Assembly: GCF_001426245.1 (NCBI RefSeq)
Contig: NZ_LMCM01000001.1
Span: 436,625-500,624 of the forward strand
Length of the DNA: 64,000 nt
DNA from: Phycicoccus sp. Root101
GTDB lineage: Bacteria; Actinomycetota; Actinomycetes; Actinomycetales; Dermatophilaceae
Direction of reading: 5' to 3'
The number at the start of each line of letters is the position of its first letter. The stretch's first letter is position 1. A model generated the notes under the pieces. It saw nothing but the letters and a program-made list of their open reading frames with translations. It did no database searches and was not told where the DNA came from. Below, in pieces: positions 29,610 to 37,123 of the stretch. Made by a program: the position numbers and the translations under genes.

Positions 29610-31718
29610 TCAGTGCCCGACGGTGCTGGGGTCGCCGGGCCCCGGCAGCCCGTCGAGCGCGGCACCGAGCTGGGCCGCCAGCGACCGCACGTAGGTCGCC
29701 GTGAGGTGGTCGCCGGCCCGGTGGATGCTCACGTGGCCGATGGCCACCGGGCACTGGGCCACCGGGCAGATGTACGGCGTCAGGTCGATCAGCGCCGTGC
29801 CCGACGCCTGCGCGGCCAGTCGCTGCACCGGGAGTCCGCTGCCGGCGACGGCGGGCTCGCGGTCGAAGGCGCAGCGCGTCAGCTCACGGGGGTGCCGGGC
29901 GGTGCAGACGTCGAGGTCGTCCGGGGACAGCGGGCTGTCGCCCAGCACCGCCAGCCTGCTGCCGAGCGCGCGGACCTCCTGCCACCGCTCCCCCAGACCG
30001 GCCACGAGGGCGTCGCGGGTGGCCGCACGTCCGTCCCACGCGGTCGCGGCGTACCCGGAGGTGAGGACGAGGTCGGGTGGGTTCGCGCGCAGCGCCTCCA
30101 TGACGTGGCGGTTCCAGGCGTCGCAGGACGGGTAGGGCTGCCCCGCCTGCTGGGCGTGTCCTGCCGCGAAGGCGCACGCCGACTTGCCGTAGGTGACGAT
30201 CCGCCACCCGCGACCCGGCGCGAGCCGTTCCAAGGCGGGCAGCCACTGCATGGCCTTGGAGTCCCCGACGAGCGCGACCGCCGTGGTGCCGGCCCGCACG
30301 CCGAACTCGCACGGCACCGGGGCCGACGCGAGGCGGTCGACCTGGCAGCGGTCGACGTCGGCCGCGGGCCGGTCGTGACCGGCGAGCTGGGGGTCGGGGG
30401 TGAGCCACTCCCAGTCGTCCACGGCATACGTGGCCGGGTCGGTGCCCGGGGGCGTCGACAGAGCCGCGGCCCCCAGCTCCCCCAGGGCCGGTATGGCGCC
30501 GGAGACCGGGGTGGTGCGGAACGGCGAGGGGGCGTGCGCCAGGGGCAGGGCGGCGAGCGCGCCGGCGGCGGACAGGGCTGCCCCGAGCACCAGCACCCGT
30601 CCGGTGCGGGCGGCGAGCGCCGTGCTGTGGTGGACGGGCTGCTCGAGGTACCGGTGGCTGAGCCAGGCGGGAACGACCGAGGCGAGCACGACGAGCACCT
30701 TCTGGGTGCCGGTGAGCCCCTGGGCCGCCCAATCGGCGAGGATCACGGCCGGCCAGTGCCAGAGGTAGAGGGAGTAGGAGAGGCCGCCGATCCAGACCAT
30801 GGGGCGCGTCCCGAGGACCCGGACCGGGCCCCCGCTCGCCCCGGTCCACCCCGCCCAGAGCACGGCCGCGGCCCCCAGGGTCGGCACGACGGTCCAGGGC
30901 CCGGGGGCCGACGCCCCGGCCGGCAGCCGCACGGCGGTGCCGAGGACGGCGGCGAGGCCGAGCCAGCCGACCACGGCCGGCAGGTGCCGCGTCCACGCGG
31001 CGCGCGCGGGCTCGGTGTGCGGGCCGGCCTCGCGGGCGGCGCACCAGACCGCCAGCGCGGCGCCGACACCGAGCTCCCACGCCCGGGTCGTGGTGACGAA
31101 GTAGGCGCGGTTCGGGTCGACGGCGTTGAGCCACACGGCATACGCGAAGGACGGCACCGCGATCACGGCGAGGAGCAGGCCGACCGAGCGCATCGACGGG
31201 CGGCGGCCGAACCGGCGCAGGACGAAGGCGAGGGCGATGAGCGCCACGGGCCACACGACGTAGAACTGCTCCTCGACGGCGAGCGACCAGAAGTGCTGGA
31301 CCGGCGAGGGGCTGGTGTCGGAGGCGAGGTAGTCGACGGCGCGGTGGGCGAAGAGCCAGTTGACGACGTAGAGGGCCGCCCCGGCGATGTCGCTGCCGAT
31401 CTCCCGGCGCCGCAGCCCGGGCACGACGAACCACGTCACGGCCGCGGTCACGACCAGCACGAGGACGGCCGCCGGGAGCAGGCGTCGCACGCGCCGCCCC
31501 ACGAACCGGCTCCACGAGATCGTGCCGGTGCGTACGAGCTCGCGCACGAGGATCCCCGTGATGAGGAACCCGGAGATGACGAAGAAGACGTCGACGCCGA
31601 GGAAGCCGTTCTTCAGCGGGAGGCCGGCGTGGTAGGTCAGGACGAGCAGGACGGCGACCGCCCGCAGGCCCTCGATGTCCGGCCGGAAGCGATCCGGCCG
31701 GTGGGTCCGTGCAGTCAG
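29610..31718 (-). CDS. Acyltransferase-3 (OafA/OatA type) fused to an SGNH domain, with a CTG start
   Basis: A 702-residue membrane enzyme that likely O-acetylates a surface polysaccharide or peptidoglycan. The N-terminal acyltransferase-3 domain has the R-x10-H motif (R19, H30: GLRAVAVLLVLTYH), the FFVISGFLIT block and about ten membrane helices. The C-terminal SGNH part has LVGDSKAMQWLP and the DHLT catalytic pair. The first ATG/GTG/TTG in frame is GTG 31547, which would delete the R/H motif. CTG at 31718 gives the expected N-terminus (TARTHRPDRFRPD) and overlaps the coaD stop as CTGA, like the other coupled genes here. Confidence 0.88.
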   Translation of the reverse strand: MTARTHRPDRFRPDIEGLRAVAVLLVLTYHAGLPLKNGFLGVDVFFVISGFLITGILVRELVRTGTISWSRFVGRRVRRLLPAAVLVLVVTAAVTWFVVPGLRRREIGSDIAGAALYVVNWLFAHRAVDYLASDTSPSPVQHFWSLAVEEQFYVVWPVALIALAFVLRRFGRRPSMRSVGLLLAVIAVPSFAYAVWLNAVDPNRAYFVTTTRAWELGVGAALAVWCAAREAGPHTEPARAAWTRHLPAVVGWLGLAAVLGTAVRLPAGASAPGPWTVVPTLGAAAVLWAGWTGASGGPVRVLGTRPMVWIGGLSYSLYLWHWPAVILADWAAQGLTGTQKVLVVLASVVPAWLSHRYLEQPVHHSTALAARTGRVLVLGAALSAAGALAALPLAHAPSPFRTTPVSGAIPALGELGAAALSTPPGTDPATYAVDDWEWLTPDPQLAGHDRPAADVDRCQVDRLASAPVPCEFGVRAGTTAVALVGDSKAMQWLPALERLAPGRGWRIVTYGKSACAFAAGHAQQAGQPYPSCDAWNRHVMEALRANPPDLVLTSGYAATAWDGRAATRDALVAGLGERWQEVRALGSRLAVLGDSPLSPDDLDVCTARHPRELTRCAFDREPAVAGSGLPVQRLAAQASGTALIDLTPYICPVAQCPVAIGHVSIHRAGDHLTATYVRSLAAQLGAALDGLPGPGDPSTVGH

Positions 31719-32260
31719 CTGGATGCCCCCGGTCGACGCTCCCCGTCGACGGCCAGGCGGGCCACGAGGGCGTCACGGACGCGATCGGTGACCAGCCCGG
31801 AGACGTCACCGCCGTAGCGGACGACCTCCTTGACGAGCGAGCTCGACACGTGGCCGAAGGTGGGCTCCCCGGGCAGGAAGACCGTCTCGAGACCGGTCAG
31901 GTGACGGTTCATCAGGGCCATGGGCAGCTCGTAGGCGAAGTCCGTCCCGCTGCGCAGGCCCTTGACGACGACCTCGGCGCCGACGGCGCGGCAGACGTCG
32001 ACGAGCAGCTGGCCACCGAACACCTCCACCCGGACGCCCTCGAGGTCGCCGAGGGCGTCCTCGATGAGCTCACGGCGCTCGTCCGGGGTGAACACGCCCT
32101 GCTTCGCGGGGTTGTGCAGCACCGCGACGACGACCTCATCGTGCAGGGCCGCCGCACGCCGGATGACGTCGACGTGGCCCAGGGTCACGGGGTCGTAGGA
32201 CCCGGGGCAGACGGCACGGCGCGGCGCACCGGTGGCCGGGGTGGGGGCGGGGCTGGTCAC
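31715..32260 (-). CDS. coaD: Phosphopantetheine adenylyltransferase
   Basis: A 181-residue enzyme for the fourth step of coenzyme A synthesis (4'-phosphopantetheine plus ATP). The nucleotidyltransferase signature PGSYDPVTLGH is at residues 19-29, and the later LPGEPTFGHVSSSLVKEV matches the conserved ISSS-type region. About 12 N-terminal residues precede the core; the start is GTG. In many genomes coaD lies directly after rsmD; here hemerythrin and HesB-like genes intervene. Confidence 0.95.
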   Translation of the reverse strand: MTSPAPTPATGAPRRAVCPGSYDPVTLGHVDVIRRAAALHDEVVVAVLHNPAKQGVFTPDERRELIEDALGDLEGVRVEVFGGQLLVDVCRAVGAEVVVKGLRSGTDFAYELPMALMNRHLTGLETVFLPGEPTFGHVSSSLVKEVVRYGGDVSGLVTDRVRDALVARLAVDGERRPGASS

Positions 32261-32311
32261 AGCGGCACGCTAGCAGCGGGACCCCCGCACCCCCTCCCCG
32301 TCAGCGGCGGC

Positions 32312-32872
32312 TCACTCGTCGTCGTCCTCGTCGTCCGCCGGGAGCAGACCTTCCTTGTGCGCCTTGGCGACGATCGAGCGGACGTTCTCGATCGAACCGG
32401 CGCCCTCGTCGAGGAGGCGGTTGCGCTCGGCCGTCCACTTCGCGCCGAGGTCGTCACGGACCTCCTGGGACACGTCGGTGCGTGCGGGGTTGAGGATCGT
32501 CTGCTCCTCCTCGCCGATGTGGTGGTTGAGGGCGGTGGCCAGGTCCTCGACCGCGTCGTCGAACTTCTGCGTGTCGGTGCCCTTGCACTCCAGGAGCGCG
32601 AGCAGCGCCTCGTTGCCCTCGGCGTGCTCCTCCTCGCCGTGCTCGGCCTCGTGGTCGGTGATGGCGTCCTTGCGCTGGAGGTTCGGGTAGACCTTCGACT
32701 CCTCGGCCTCGCCGTGGGCGATGAGCACAGCTGACAGGGCGGCGCGGGCCGCCTCGCGGTCGGCCGTGGCGTCGCGCAGGTCGCGCAGCAGGGACTCGAA
32801 GAGGCGGTGGTCGTCGAGGATGAGCTCGACCACGTCACCGGACGTGGGGCGGGGGATCTCGTAGTCCGTCAT
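32312..32872 (-). CDS. Hemerythrin HHE-domain protein
   Basis: A 186-residue four-helix protein that probably binds a di-iron centre. Metal ligands are expected from DDHRLFESLLRDL, LIAHGEAEESKVYP (H-x3-E), HEAEHGEEEHAEG and NHHIGEEEQTILN. The C-terminus is strongly acidic (DDEDDDE). Roles in oxygen, NO or peroxide sensing are typical of such proteins, but none can be assigned. It diverges from the HesB-like gene, so the two may share a control region at 32873-33034. Confidence 0.9.
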   Translation of the reverse strand: MTDYEIPRPTSGDVVELILDDHRLFESLLRDLRDATADREAARAALSAVLIAHGEAEESKVYPNLQRKDAITDHEAEHGEEEHAEGNEALLALLECKGTDTQKFDDAVEDLATALNHHIGEEEQTILNPARTDVSQEVRDDLGAKWTAERNRLLDEGAGSIENVRSIVAKAHKEGLLPADDEDDDE

Positions 32873-33034
32873 GGCTCCACCCTTCCTCACCTGCGACGAC
32901 TCCACACCTCCGGGCCGGCTCCGGAGGTGGGTCCCACCCATCGGACGCGCGGTTTGAGTCCTCCGGCGGCCTGCGAAATGGTGGAGGAGTCCTGACCTCA
33001 ACGGGCCGAACTCCACCGACAGAGAGGGAGCACC

Positions 33035-33331
33035 ATGCTCACCCTGACCGAGAACGCCAGCACGATCGTCAAGACCCTGGTCGACCAGACGGAGGTCGGC
33101 GACGACGCCGGCCTGCGCTTCAGCCAGGAGGACCCGTCCGCGGGCGCCCTCACCGTGACCACCGCCGAGCAGCCCGTGCCCGGCGACGCCGTCGTCGAGA
33201 GCGACGGGGCGAAGGTGTTCCTCGACGAGACCGCAGCGGTGGCCCTGGGCGACCAGGTCCTCGACGCGAACGTCGACCAGTCCGGTGCGGTGCAGTTCAG
33301 CATCATCCCCTCGGCGGCCCCGACCGCCTGA
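33035..33331 (+). CDS. HesB/IscA-fold protein lacking all cysteines
   Basis: A 98-residue protein preceded by GAGGGAG. The sequence MLTLTENASTIVKTLV, the DDAGLRFSQ strand and the VFLDETAAVALGDQVLDA segment follow the A-type Fe-S carrier fold. IscA proteins hold clusters with three cysteines; here there is none, so cluster transfer in the usual way is ruled out. The divergent hemerythrin gene suggests an iron- or stress-related role, but this is inference. Confidence 0.85.
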   Translation: MLTLTENASTIVKTLVDQTEVGDDAGLRFSQEDPSAGALTVTTAEQPVPGDAVVESDGAKVFLDETAAVALGDQVLDANVDQSGAVQFSIIPSAAPTA

Positions 33332-33350
33332 GGCGCCGACTCCACGCGAG

Positions 33351-33381
33351 GGGCCCGGGACCAGTCACTGGTCCCGGGCCC
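33351..33381. terminator. Bidirectional terminator between HesB-like gene and rsmD
   Basis: Perfect 15-base arms GGGCCCGGGACCAGT/ACTGGTCCCGGGCCC flank a single central base, between two convergent genes (stops at 33331 and 33401). Confidence 0.8.
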
Positions 33382-33400
33382 TCGTCGTCCGCTGCGCCGC

Positions 33401-33976
33401 TCAGGCGATCTCGTCCGGCACCCGCGGGCCGGCGAACCAGATCCGCGTCTCGCCGTAGCGCCGCTCCCCCTCGGGCTCCCACTGCGCCGGCCACCGCGGC
33501 TCCGGGGTGCGTGCGGAGCGTTCGACCACGACGAGGGCGTCGTCGCTGAGCCAGCCCGGTTCGGCGAGCAGGGCCAGGTCGGCGGCGAGCTCGTCCTCGG
33601 TGAGGGCGTAGGGCGGGTCGCTGAAGACCAGGCTGAACGGTTCGCCGGGGGGTGCCGCGAGGACCCTCGCCACCGTGGAGTGGCGCACCACAGCACCGGG
33701 GATGCCGATCCCGTCCGCGTTCGCGCGGGTCACCTTCACGGCGCCCTTGTCGGACTCGACGAGCAGCACGGACGTGGCGCCGCGGCTGAGCGCCTCGAGA
33801 CCGAGCGCGCCCGACCCGGCGTAGAGGTCGAGGACGCGCGCCCCGCCCAGCACGTCGAGGTGCTCGAGCCGGGAGAACAACGCCTCACGCACCCGGTCGC
33901 TGGTGGGACGGGTCCCTGCCCCGGGAGGCGTGGACAACCGCTGCCCACCGGCCCGGCCGCTGATGATCCGCGTCAC
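33401..33976 (-). CDS. rsmD: 16S rRNA (guanine(966)-N(2))-methyltransferase RsmD
   Basis: A 191-residue methyltransferase that acts on the assembled 30S subunit. It opens MTRIISGRAGGQRLSTPPG with TRPTSDRVREALFSRL, has the SAM-binding VLDLYAGSGALGLEALSRGA and the catalytic VFSDPPY. The alpha/beta hydrolase and recG lie upstream, recapitulating the common recG-rsmD-coaD order. Confidence 0.95.
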   Translation of the reverse strand: MTRIISGRAGGQRLSTPPGAGTRPTSDRVREALFSRLEHLDVLGGARVLDLYAGSGALGLEALSRGATSVLLVESDKGAVKVTRANADGIGIPGAVVRHSTVARVLAAPPGEPFSLVFSDPPYALTEDELAADLALLAEPGWLSDDALVVVERSARTPEPRWPAQWEPEGERRYGETRIWFAGPRVPDEIA

Positions 33977-34012
33977 GGCGGCACGGTAACAGCGCCGGTG
34001 GTGGCGCCGCGC

Positions 34013-34789
34013 TCAGGGCTGGTGGACCGTGGGGTCGTCCCGGAGCACGTCGAGCAGCAGGGCCAGGACCGCGTCGGGGCGTTCCAGCGACGGCAGGTGG
34101 CCGGCCCAGTCGAGCTCGATCGACTCGGCGCCCGGGATGTCCCGGGCCAGGACCACCGCGACCTCACGGAACAGGTCGAGGTCCAGCGCCCCTGACACGA
34201 CGACGGTGTCCACGGCGATGGCGGTGGGGTCGACGTCGACCCGTCGCGGCGCCGGTGGCGGGTCCTGCTCGTCCGCGGCGAGCTGCACCTCGAAGGCGTG
34301 GCGCTGCATGGCCAGCAGCCGTGCACGGGTGGCGTCGTCGGCGTCGGGTCCCAGGAAGGTGCGGACGTTCAGCGCGCTGGCACCCTCGACGTCCCCGGCC
34401 TCGAGGAGCCGGTCCTCCTCGGCGCCGAACTCCTGCACGTCCGCGGTCGGTTCCACCCCCCGGTATGCCGCGCACAGGAGCACGAGGGACGAGACCCTCC
34501 CGGGGTGCAGGGTGGCGAGCTCGAGCGCGACCCGGCCGCCGAAGCTCGACCCGACGACCGCGGCGTCGGTGATCCCGAGGTGGTCGAGCAGGGTGTCGAG
34601 GTCGTCGGCGTCGGCGTACTCCCCCGGGGGCAGCGGCGTCTGCCCGAACCCGCGGAAGTCGGGTCGCACCACGGTGAACGCGTGGCCCAGCGCCGGGACG
34701 AGGTCGTCCCACATCCGGCGGTCCGCGACACCGGAGTGCAGCAGCAGGATCGCCGGGCCCGAACCCAAGACGTCGTGGGAGAGCAGCAT
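34013..34789 (-). CDS. Alpha/beta-fold hydrolase
   Basis: A 258-residue hydrolase. It has the oxyanion region LLHSGVADRRMW, RPDFRGFGQTPLPPGEYADADDL, the nucleophile elbow VGSSFGGRVALELA, and a late catalytic histidine in ELDWAGHLPSLERPDAV. The pattern is that of 3-oxoadipate enol-lactonase-like hydrolases, but the substrate cannot be inferred from the sequence. It lies between recG and rsmD on the same strand. Confidence 0.88.
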   Translation of the reverse strand: MLLSHDVLGSGPAILLLHSGVADRRMWDDLVPALGHAFTVVRPDFRGFGQTPLPPGEYADADDLDTLLDHLGITDAAVVGSSFGGRVALELATLHPGRVSSLVLLCAAYRGVEPTADVQEFGAEEDRLLEAGDVEGASALNVRTFLGPDADDATRARLLAMQRHAFEVQLAADEQDPPPAPRRVDVDPTAIAVDTVVVSGALDLDLFREVAVVLARDIPGAESIELDWAGHLPSLERPDAVLALLLDVLRDDPTVHQP

Positions 34790-34841
34790 CCCGCCACCCT
34801 AGGGCGCCCGGAGGCTGCCTGGCTCCCGGATTTGCGCGTCG

Positions 34842-37121
34842 TCAGCCGCGTTCGAGGAAGGCGGCCTGCTCGGCGTCGAGGCGCTCGGCGACCGCGGCGG
34901 AGAGCTCCGGGTGACCGGTCAGCTCGGGGTCGCGGGCGACGAGCGCAGTGGCGTCGTCGCGGGCCTCGAGGATGATCTCCTCGTCCCGGACCAGCGACAG
35001 GAAGCGGAAGCTGCCCCGGCCCATCGCCCGCCCGGACCGACCGCCACCGCTCTGCTTCCCGCTGAGGACGTCGCCGGTGCCACGCAGCTGCAGGTCGAGC
35101 CGGGCCAGCTCGAACCCGTCGGTGGTGGCGGCGACCGCCTCGAGGCGTTCCATGGAGGTCTCCGTCTCCGACGACGTCATGAGCAGGCACAGCCCGGCGT
35201 GCTGACCTCGACCGACCCGGCCGCGCAGCTGGTGCAGCTGGCTGACCCCGAAGCGGTCCGCGTCGACGACGACCATGACGGTGGCGTTGGGGACGTCCAC
35301 GCCGACCTCGATGACGGTGGTGGACACGAGGACCTGCACCTCGCCGGCGTTGAACGCAGCCATGACCGCGTCCTTGTCCTCCGGCGCCATCCGTCCGTGC
35401 AGGACGGCGAGGGACAGTCCTGCGAGCGCAGGGTTCTCACGAAGGGCCGCCTCCACGGCATACACGCTCGCGAGCTCTCGGGGCGCCGTGGCGGTGGGGG
35501 CACCGTCGTCACCGGGCTCGGCGTCCGGGTAGTCGTCCTCCGCGTCCAGGGCGCGAGGACCCGAGGAGGAGAGCGGCGCGGTCGGCAGCTCCTCGTCGTC
35601 GGCGGACACGGCGCTACCCGCTGACCCGGACTCGTCACCGATGCGGGGGCACACGACATACGCCTGGCGCCCGGAGCGGACCTCCTCGGCGACGCGCTCC
35701 CACGTGCGCTGGACCCAGGCGGCGCGCTCGGACGGCACGACGTGCGTGGCGATCGGCGAACGGCCCCGGGGAAGCTCGGACAGGGTCGAGGTCTCCATGT
35801 CGCCGAACACGGTCATCGTCACCGTCCGCGGGATCGGCGTCGCGGTCATGACGAGGACGTGGGGCGGCTGGGTTCCCTTCTCGCGCAACGCATCTCGCTG
35901 CTCGACGCCGAACCGGTGCTGTTCGTCGACGACCGCCAGCGCAAGGTCCTGGAACTGCACCTTCTCCTGGATGAGTGCGTGGGTGCCGATGACGATGCCG
36001 GCGTCGCCGCTGGCGACCTGCAGAAGGTTCGCGCGGCGGGCGGCTGTCGCCTGGCTGCCGGTGAGCAGCGCCACCCGGGTGCCGATGTCGCTGCCGCCGA
36101 GCAGCCCGCCCTCGGCGAGGTCGCCGAGCATCGCGGTGATCGACCGGTGGTGCTGCGCCGCGAGGACCTCGGTGGGCGCGAGCAGGGCCGCCTGCCCGCC
36201 CGCGTCGACGGCGGCGAGCATCGCCCTCAGCGCGATGATCGTCTTGCCGGAGCCGACCTCGCCCTGCAGGAGCCGGTTCATCGGGACGTCGCGGGCCATC
36301 TCCGCGGCCAGGGTCTCGCCGACCTCGCGCTGCCCCGCGGTGAGCTCGAACGGCAGCCGCTCGTCGAACGCCGCCAGCAGCCCCCCTGCCCGGGGCGTGC
36401 GGCCGACGGTGCGGTCAGCGGCCTGCCGGGCCCGGCGCTGGGCCAGCAGGGTCTGCAGGACCAGGGCCTCCTCGTACCGGAGCCGGTGGCGGGCACGCTG
36501 CACCTCGGGGAAGGCCGCGGGCACGTGGATGCCGCGCAGCGCCTCGAGCCGTCCGGGAAGGCCGTGGCGCGAGCGCAGCGTGGCCGGCAGCGGGTCGGGC
36601 ACGGACTCGAGGTGGTCGAAGACGATGCGCACGCACTCGGCGACCGACCAGTTCTGCAGCCCCTTGACCTGCAGGTAGACCGGGATCGGGCCGCGGTCGG
36701 TGGCCGACGTGCCGAGGCCGCCCTCGACGACCTGGTAGGCCGGGTGGGTCAGCTGCCAGCGGCCGCGGTACATCCCGACCTCGCCGGCGAACACCGCACG
36801 CACCCCGGGGAGCAGCGCGTCCTTGTGGCCCCAGGCCTTGAAGAACGCGAGGTCGACGTCGTTGCGCCCGTCGGTGATCGTGACGTTGAGCATCTCGCCG
36901 CGACGCTTCTGCATGCGGCGGGTCACCGACGTCTTCACCTCGGCCACGGCGACGACGTACTTGCCGACGTGCAGGTCGGACAGGTCGGACGTGTGCTCGA
37001 GGTACCGGCGCGGCCAGAACTCGAGCAGGTCGCCCACCGTCACGAGGTTGCGGTGCTTGGCCAGGGTGCCGGCCGTCCTGGCCCCGAGGACCTTGTCGAG
37101 CTTCGTGCTCTCGTCGACCAC
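34842..37121 (-). CDS. recG: ATP-dependent DNA helicase RecG
   Basis: A 759-residue branch-migrating helicase that remodels stalled forks. The N-terminal wedge/OB domain is followed by Walker A GEVGSGKTIIAL, the DEQH box (AVVDEQHRFGVEQR), VMTATPIPRT, and a C-terminal helicase half with HGRMAPEDKDAVM, VEVGVDVPNATVMVV and QLRGRVGRG. Between the helicase halves is an insertion of about 55 residues rich in Asp, Glu, Ser and Pro (DAEDDYPDAEPGDD part), probably a flexible loop. The start is GTG, three bases after the DAK2 gene. Confidence 0.96.
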   Translation of the reverse strand: MVDESTKLDKVLGARTAGTLAKHRNLVTVGDLLEFWPRRYLEHTSDLSDLHVGKYVVAVAEVKTSVTRRMQKRRGEMLNVTITDGRNDVDLAFFKAWGHKDALLPGVRAVFAGEVGMYRGRWQLTHPAYQVVEGGLGTSATDRGPIPVYLQVKGLQNWSVAECVRIVFDHLESVPDPLPATLRSRHGLPGRLEALRGIHVPAAFPEVQRARHRLRYEEALVLQTLLAQRRARQAADRTVGRTPRAGGLLAAFDERLPFELTAGQREVGETLAAEMARDVPMNRLLQGEVGSGKTIIALRAMLAAVDAGGQAALLAPTEVLAAQHHRSITAMLGDLAEGGLLGGSDIGTRVALLTGSQATAARRANLLQVASGDAGIVIGTHALIQEKVQFQDLALAVVDEQHRFGVEQRDALREKGTQPPHVLVMTATPIPRTVTMTVFGDMETSTLSELPRGRSPIATHVVPSERAAWVQRTWERVAEEVRSGRQAYVVCPRIGDESGSAGSAVSADDEELPTAPLSSSGPRALDAEDDYPDAEPGDDGAPTATAPRELASVYAVEAALRENPALAGLSLAVLHGRMAPEDKDAVMAAFNAGEVQVLVSTTVIEVGVDVPNATVMVVVDADRFGVSQLHQLRGRVGRGQHAGLCLLMTSSETETSMERLEAVAATTDGFELARLDLQLRGTGDVLSGKQSGGGRSGRAMGRGSFRFLSLVRDEEIILEARDDATALVARDPELTGHPELSAAVAERLDAEQAAFLERG

Positions 37122-37123
37122 GC

